A DNA stretch of 64,000 nucleotides from Montifringilla adamsi (taxonomy: Eukaryota; Chordata; Aves; Passeriformes; Passeridae), in NCBI GenBank assembly GCA_017590115.1, contig JAGGNK010006448.1, positions 10,340,099 through 10,404,098 of the forward strand, in the 5' to 3' direction. Below the pieces are notes generated by a model. The model made no database searches, had not been told where the DNA came from, and saw nothing but the letters and a program-made list of their open reading frames with translations. Shown piece after piece: positions 56,899 to 64,000 of the stretch (position 1 is the stretch's first letter; every line of letters starts with the position of its first letter). The translations under genes were made by a program, and so were the position numbers.

Positions 56899-59800
56899 AA
56901 GTAGGTACATTTAACTTTGAATGTCATGCAGCAAAAATGCTTTTCAGTGTGTCTTTCAATTCATGCCAATTTGAATTAGAAAAGTGTCTAAGTAGTTAAC
57001 TTATTTAAATAAGAGCTTTGAAGAGAGGCTTAAAATTCTGCATAAAAGATAGGTATTCAGCAGTGTTTACTGAATTAAAGAAAGTATCTTTCAAGAAGAA
57101 AATCTATTTCTTCACATATATGCCTGAAGATTTATTATGGAGACACTATGCTGGATGGTTGAATTTGAGTTTATAATTTACAAACACAAACAGTATGAAA
57201 GTAATTTTTAAAAAAGCTGTGTAATTAAGCATGTCAAAAGAAGCTCCGGTATTATTTGGCTTTATTTTTGTACCTGTGTTTATTCATGGAAATGAAGGTT
57301 GCTGAGAAACCACAAGATTTTAAATTTAGATTTTAAAAATTAAAAAATTGGTTTTTAAGTTTAATTATTTTTAATATGACCATTGTTGAAAGTGTCTTTT
57401 TGAGACACCAACTTGTATTTCAAAAAGATAATTAGCAGAGCCCCATCAGTGTATATTTAATATTTGTGCTGGTGCATCCACTTCAAATCTAAATACTGTT
57501 TTGAAGAAAAGCTTGCACACTGTGAGTAGATGATATACACGTTTGATTGTATCCTGTTGACCCCATTTTGATGGGACATTAACTTCTATTATGCAGTTCA
57601 CTTGTGTTTCACCTGATATGTCAGCTGCAGTCTGTAGTAAAGAGTCAAAGCTTCAAAGAGTATTCAGATAATATAGCCAAGATTTGCTGGGAGATCAAGA
57701 CGAAGTATTTTCTCTGAAGCACAAAACAGAATGGTTTTAGTGTAAATAAAGTTGTGCACAGAAGCATGAAATTGAGAAAGTTCTTGAAGCCTCTGGGAAT
57801 GGATGGAGCTAGTGTTTCTGCCACATTTGACACCCTTGGTTGGGTAATTTCACTTCAAAATGGGGTGAAATAGGATAAGAAATCAAGAAGTGTCCATTAT
57901 GCAGACCCTTTAATTTCTTAGAAAGTTGTAACATTGAGAGCCAGTAAAATGCATGACCAAAGGAAAAACTATCCTCTCAGTAAAATGTTACAGTGACATG
58001 AAGTGAGTGTATCAAGAACTTCACTGCAGTTTCATTTTAGCTGGTAGATGTTTTATTGTTTGTTTGGGTTTTTTTTAATAGAATATATCTTATTACTAGC
58101 AAAATTCTTCTTATTATTAGTGCTCTTTTACTTTAATTCTCTAAGGCAGTTCAAAAGTAGTACTTATAAATTGTTTCACAGAGCTTTGAATGGGTTCCTT
58201 GTTGACTAGGCATGTCTCTGCAGCTCAGCTAGAGCATGCAATAAACTAATTAACCTATGTTTTCCAAAAGAGGCAATTTTAGAGTGTCTGAACAAAATGC
58301 GTCTGTTTAAAGTGATAGAAGGTAGCAAATGGGCAGGGTGTTAGTTGGAGCAAGCTCATCCAGCTGTAGATTTAATCTCTAGAGATGTCTGAGGTCTTAA
58401 CATGTCATTCAGAGTGGATAACCAATAATTCTAGATTAATTAATTCATAATAAATGAGAATTTTTGAGGTTCTGTTTCTTGTATTTTAATAAATTGAGCT
58501 TATGTTCTTAATAGTTTTGTTTGGAAGTCAGGATAAATATAATTTTATTTGCCAGTCTTCTCTATAGGCTTTCTGCCTTTATTTTGGAACATTTCACTTA
58601 TTGGCATCTAGCCATGCATGATTTTTGGGGGCTTCTAAACTAAAAATTCTGTTACCACATTGAATAATAAAATGTAGATGGCTTAATTAGAGAACCTATA
58701 TATAGTAACCTCGTACCATTTGAATAACCAAAACCTTTTTCAGCTTCCAGCTCTTACTTCAGAAAAGCAGAGTCCTTGTTATAACCATGATGTAAGGTCT
58801 CAGGTCTTGACTATCACAGAACATTCCAAATAACACTAGACACCTTTATTTAGTCACCTGAATTGACACCAAAGTTATATTACACTCTTGGAGAAGCATG
58901 GAGTTGCTTATGTATAGGGAAAGTTATTCTTTGGGTGAGATTTAGTTGTAAACTGGAAGGCTCAAATTTAGTTGTGTACTGCACAGGTGCTTGCAAGCAA
59001 GCCAGGTTCTGACTTCCCATCCCAGTCAGAAGACATCTAGCAAATACAGGCAATAGATTCCAACAACCTATTTATTAGTGTCAAATCAGTGCCCCTACTT
59101 GACATCTCAGAAGGTAGTAGACACTGCTTTGGTAGTTGAGCCAGGAATTAGCTGTCAAGGCCCTGACTGAATTGGCCAAAGACACCTTCTGGTTCCTGCA
59201 CAGAGATGCTTGGTGTTGCTTAAGCCACTAAAGGTTTTCTGGGACATTTTTCCAGGGCTGCCAGATAAAAGACAGCTTTTATGTCACTTCTGGAGTAGCA
59301 GCTGAAGGGCAGGTGGGACACGTTACTAAATTTCAAATGGTGCTGAATACTTAGGTTCGGGCAACTTTATTAAAATTTTCATCCCTGTTGATGATAGTAG
59401 GAGCCAGGACATGTAAATAAATACGGGTATCTTTATGTGAGAGTTGGATTTCATCCTTCATGTCTGGATTATTTTGCTCTATGACACTGCCTGTCCTTTA
59501 GCCGCCAGCCCAAAAGGACATGAATCTCAGAGATCTTGCATTGCTTCAACCAGGATCATGCCAATATCTCAGATAAAGGGACATATTGAAGGGCCCTAGA
59601 CACTTCAGGCAACTGAGGGAAATCTTTAAATATATATGTCAAAGAAGCAATAACATTTCAGGAGCTTCACAATCTGAAAGTGACCCTGAATTGAAGGATA
59701 AAGGAAGTAGTTTGCAACTATTCGTAAGCTTGTTAAAACATCAGGGTATTTAGAAACCCTAAATTTTTTAGGAGGAGAAAAAAATAAAATCAGTGTTACA

Positions 59801-59934
59801 TACCAATATGTTAAAAATAGTAATTGCAATTCTTAAAAGTGTTACCTTTTCAAAAAATTAGGTAAGTCAGGTGTCCCCTGAGTAGAATTTACTAAGATTT
59901 TCGCAACAAAAATAGGCAAACCATCATACACAAT

Positions 59935-59972
59935 ATATGTGAAATTCACATATTTGTTTACTTTGTAAACAA
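59935..59972. repeat. Two abutting perfect inverted repeats
   Basis: First: ATATGTGAA, A, TTCACATAT (59935-59953). Second, starting at the very next base: TTGTTTAC, TTT, GTAAACAA (59954-59972). Confidence 0.92.
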
Positions 59973-62520
59973 CTCAAGATTCTATTACCTGAGAAATAAT
60001 CAAATCAAAACACTAAAGACCCAAAAGGAAAGAGACTACTATTCCTTACAGAAGTGTTACTATTTAAAAACTTGAGTGATAATCTGGAGTACTTAAAGAG
60101 CACAAGCTGAGGAGTATAAGGACAGGTAATTGTTTTCCCACCAAATGAGGGGTTCAGTGCAGCCAGCTTCACTCTGGGCTGTGTTTGCTGTAGCATTCTC
60201 TGTCAAAGTACTTAAGAAAAGGCTTGAATCTTCTCTGGGAACACATGAGAAATGAAGTGTGACTTTCTTAGAAGGTATTGAAAAGAAAGAGCACTGATAC
60301 CAGTGATTTTTATAGACAGAATTAAAGAATTTGTGTTTGAATGAAATGTTGATACCTGGGTATACTATTTAGTGCACATGTTGCTTTTTCATGTTTCCTG
60401 ATACAGTTGGGCCTTTATTATTTGTTTATTATATAACATGCATTGTTAGTGGCATGCTGTCAACTAACTGAGAATAATTTTTTTACCTAGTCAGAGACGT
60501 TAAAAGTTGAAATAAAGACAGAGAATTTGTGAAAGGAGAAAGAGAAAATCAGATATTGATATGCATAAAAATAGATTTGAGTATAAGGACATTGCTTTTT
60601 CTGGGTTCAGTTGTCTGTGTCTTTTATTTCACAAATACTTGCTGCCATAAGTACCTGTCAAGATTCCAAGTCTCTGGCAGCACGAATTCTAACCACAGAC
60701 ATTCTTTTCCTTTTGCTGCTACTTGGAAGAGTCTATGGTTTCATTACATTCCAGCACAGAGCTACTGGAATGCATTATAACCCATCCATTACTAGTAATT
60801 TCAAATTGCTGCCTATTTCACTGCAGCTAACCTGGCAGAAAGTGCCTTAAGTTCTCAACAGTCCCTTACCTTTGCCATATTTCTTGGCTTTGATTGATTG
60901 GCTAAGTGTTTTCCATGCTCCCATGTCCCTGTTGGTTTTGTTCCTTTGAGTCTGTCATAATCTCACAGATGGACTCTGTAGTAATGATTTGGACTTGCCA
61001 TCTTTCCCGTGTGTCCTGAGGTTTCTGGCACTCAGCATTTAGCTTGGTACAAAAGCTTGGCTCCCAGCAGCAGCTCCCTCCATTGTACAGACAGGATTCA
61101 GCTATACTTAGCCGCTTATCTGTAGGTGACTTTAGACCCTGACTGGCATTCGTAATAAACTGCCTGATTTACAAGCTGTACATCTGTCTTTAGACAAAAA
61201 GTATCACATTTATAATTAGACTACAACTTATTTTCATTACTTATAGCAAAGCTTTTCTGGTAAAAATGAGGAAAAATAAATCCTCTGTTTGACTACAGAG
61301 GGACTAAAATAAATCCACAGTGTTTGGCGCTAATCTGATAATTTTCCATTTGTGTTTTGTTTTCATTCCCTTAAATTGGCTCCTTTTAATGCTGAATTAA
61401 TGGGCTGTCTCTCCCTTGGTCCTAATTTCTGCATCAGAAATTCTGTTTCTAATGCCACACATTGTTGTATTTCCAAACTCCTGCTATTCTGGCAGATGTG
61501 ATTTGATACCATGTGTGAAGGACTTGGATCAAAGTAGACTTTTATTTATACAAGGCAGGGAGACTATATCCAGTGAGACTCAGAGGCTCATCCTTATTCA
61601 TTTAGTTTTAGTTAAATAATTATGCTTTGATACATAGTCTTTAAGATTCTTTATTCTTAAGTGGGAATTAGAAAATCGTGCCTAAGCGACTTAATAGCAT
61701 GTACATTTTCTGCTTTTTCCTTGCCTGCTCTGCTTAGGAGTAACCTATAGCCCAGTTACCTGTGTCTGGAGTCTCTTTGTTTGGAGACTTCTGCTACATT
61801 GCTATAGAAAGCCTGACTCCTCTGTCAGCTCACTTTCCACTACGGGGATTCTCAGGAAATAGAAGCATTGATTATACTAAGCCTTCTCGATCTCTTTCAT
61901 AGCAGGGGATGACCAAATTAAAAGAGTATGTGAGCGCCATGAAGTGTCTAAAATGTGTAAGCCCTTCCAGAAGGTTTATCTCTGTGGTGCTACAACAGAG
62001 CTGCTGCTGAAAAGAGACTGGGGTGTCCTCTGCAAGCTCTGCATTGCATGTCTTACGTTTGTAAGTGCATGGAGATACCTATTGTCGGCTGTAATGAACT
62101 TCAAAATGTCATCTCTAATCTTGTGCAGTTGTTTTGTTCTGCTCTGTGTTGCTTTGCTTTGAATGGTATTTTTTAAAGCAACGCCTTAATCTGAATTGCT
62201 TTCAAGGTAGAGAGACACAGATGGCTGTGAACTGATCTTGTTAGACGTTGTTAAAATAAAATGACAGATGTACTTTAGAAATTGAATACAGGTGCTGCAA
62301 AGACAAAGTTATTACTTTGTATCTGACTTTGTCTGGAGACAGCTGCTGCTACAACTTTTTGGGGTTTTATTGATAATGGGGATTCAGACATTTTATTTAT
62401 TTTCATCTGATATGCCATTTTTAAAATATAGTTAAATGACTCTGAAGATGTTATCAACTGTAATAAATAAGAAAGGACTTGATTTGCCAAGTTGCAGAGT
62501 TGCCAAGTATTGTAAATACT

Positions 62521-62667
62521 CAGAATCATAGCATGTTTTAGGTTGGAAAGAACCTTAAATGCCATCTAGTTCTACCCACCCCTGCCGTGGATAGAGACAC
62601 CTTCCATTACACCAGGACCTCATCCAACTTATCCAACTTGGCCTTGAACACTTCCACAACTCGCAGT
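62521..62667 (-). mobile_element. CR1 LINE 3' end fragment, antisense
   Basis: CAGAATCATAGCATGTTTTAGG and TTGGAAAGAACCTTAAATGCC are the reversed CR1 3' terminus. They are followed by TGCCGTGGATAGAGACACC and GGCCTTGAACACTTCCA, characteristic of the CR1 3' UTR. Only the last 150 bp or so are present, which is typical 5' truncation. Confidence 0.95.
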
Positions 62668-62695
62668 GATTTCAGTATTTTTTTTATTTGGTTCT

Positions 62696-62725
62696 TTTTG
62701 TTTTGTTTTGTTTTGTTTTGTTTTG
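62696..62725. repeat. (TTTTG)6 pentanucleotide repeat
   Basis: Six uninterrupted TTTTG units, 29 bp beyond the CR1 fragment. Confidence 0.95.
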
Positions 62726-64000
62726 ATTGAGTACCTCAAATAAAAAAAATAAAGTGAAAGCATTTTGTTCCAAGTATTTTTTCTGTATTTGCACCTGAGT
62801 CCAGACTAATCAGTATAAACATTAATTAGGCATAATGCCTATATATATTTTGCAAAGGAGATTTTTTTTTCTATATTGAAATACTGAAAATTAAATTCTT
62901 CTGTACATCCTTCATGGTACTTCATATCATATCTTCAACTCCCATTTAACTTCTTACCCTGAACAGAGCTAACTACAAATTAATACCTTTTATATAAATC
63001 AGTTCTGGAAGATTTTGTGCGACTGTGTGCCCATATGTCATCACAATTTAATCAGGAAAAAAAAAAAAAAAAGAAAATATGTGTCTTTTGTTAGATTGAC
63101 TGACTTAGCTGACATGTTTGAGTGGGCACTCAAACACGCTTAGATGTGAACCAGAAAGAGAAAAGTGAAAAATTAGCTACCAGTTAGAAGCAGTTGTGTT
63201 TGGTTGTGTCATTCTGCAAATCAGTAAAGTAATTTGAGAGAAAAGGGTGTATGGCAGTTGATGAAAGAAGGGGAGGTTAATAAAGCAGAGGTGGGAACAT
63301 CATTATTCTGCATGGAGCTGACAGAAGCAGGTGGCGAATGCCTATGCAACATTCAGGGCTAGTTGGCAGGGTGTCAGTGGGAAAAATGGAAAGTGCAATA
63401 TCTTTATTCAGTCCATAACTTTTACTGTCCGGTATAAAAATGGGTTTTAGCTTCCAGGCTCATATGTTAAAGGTATTTTATCGGTCTCACTTATGGGACA
63501 GAGAGAACAGTGATAGACTGTTTCATGAAAAAAATGGTTTCTGATGATAACTGGATGTTTCTGTCCTCTGCCAGTTGGCTTTTCTCTCTGAGATGTAGCG
63601 TTCATTTGGTTTCAAGTGTACGGCTTCTACAATGACATTCTGCACGGTGACTGAAACGTGTTACAATCTGGGATGAATGGCTGTAGGGCATGTAGCTTTG
63701 GATGACTCAGGTGTCCAACTAAATGTTATCTTAGAGAGTAAATTGAAAAGTTTTACTCCATAATGGTCTCATGTCATTGATATTTGTTAGTTTTGGGCAA
63801 ATATCCCTCTGATCGTGTTGCATAAAGTTAAAAGATGCTTTCTAGTCTAGGAAAGGGCAGAATGCAGGAAATTTTCTTGTGATGCATGAAACTCTTTTCT
63901 GGATCAGTTGGTACAGCTTAATTACTTTCTTAAAAATAGATTTCAGAGAAGAGTAATAGGTAACACTAAAAAAGCTCAGTTAAATTTGCTAGGAAAGTTT
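62726..64000. other. Unique intronic sequence to the window end
   Basis: It holds an A16 run (63057-63072) and a 10-bp-arm inverted repeat (63115-63136). No exon or transposon recognised. Confidence 0.55.
63115..63136. repeat. Inverted repeat: 10-bp arms, 2-nt loop
   Basis: TGTTTGAGTG, GG, CACTCAAACA: exact reverse-complement arms. Confidence 0.92.

Larger units (their letters stand above)
56200..62520. other. Unique AT-rich intronic sequence; no gene seen
   Basis: It contains a T21 run (56422-56442), a 20-bp palindrome (56879-56898) and a pair of abutting hairpins (59935-59972). The part about 61290-61440 is unique sequence with TAATTAA-type cores. No exon recognised. Confidence 0.5.

Overview
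This window looks like nuclear DNA from a bird, lying entirely inside one very large gene. The evidence for a bird is AT-rich, gene-poor sequence with long introns, several degraded CR1 LINE fragments as the dominant transposon, solo endogenous-retrovirus LTRs of avian types, and no mammalian-type SINEs. There is no bacterial-style coding density, and I find no tRNA, rRNA or CRISPR array. Almost every open reading frame is short (60-130 codons), and apart from one exon and transposon remnants I can tie none of them to a protein family.

The one confident coding feature is a 159-bp exon at 22323-22481 on the + strand. It encodes 53 residues of the N-terminal cysteine-rich part of a glypican, and the residues match glypican-6 (GPC6) exon 2. 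It has a good branch point, polypyrimidine tract, AG acceptor and GT donor, with phase 1 at both ends. Positions 1-22322 are therefore the 3' part of GPC6 intron 1, and 22482-64000 are the 5' part of intron 2. Exon 3, which in glypicans continues with a conserved phenylalanine/glutamate-rich segment, is not in the window, so the next exon is more than 41 kb away.

Layout. 1-6681: unique AT-rich intron. 6682-7483: solo ERVL-type LTR. 7484-11180: unique intron. 11181-12015: antisense CR1, joined at 12016 to an antisense retroviral LTR (to about 12444). 12445-16776: unique intron, with the first copy of a 30-bp repeat. 16777-17580: second antisense CR1. 21114-21246: short palindromic DNA-transposon-like element. 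22323-22481: GPC6 exon. 25143-25695: antisense CR1. 40440-40850: CR1 reverse-transcriptase fragment. 44854-45008: poly-T tract holding a 28-N assembly gap. 46607-46718: CT and TA microsatellites. 47300-47748: sense CR1. 51251-51296: CR1 tail. 55598-56199: sense CR1. 62521-62667: antisense CR1 tail followed by a TTTTG array.

The most unusual sequence-level signals are several perfect short inverted repeats. Two are 14-bp-arm, 3-nt-loop hairpins only 2.1 kb apart, one is a 20-bp perfect palindrome, and one is a pair of abutting hairpins. There is also a 30-bp exact dispersed duplication. These look like products of replication template switching or small templated insertions rather than genes. 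I see no convincing new multi-gene system; the window is an ordinary avian mega-intron with one exon.
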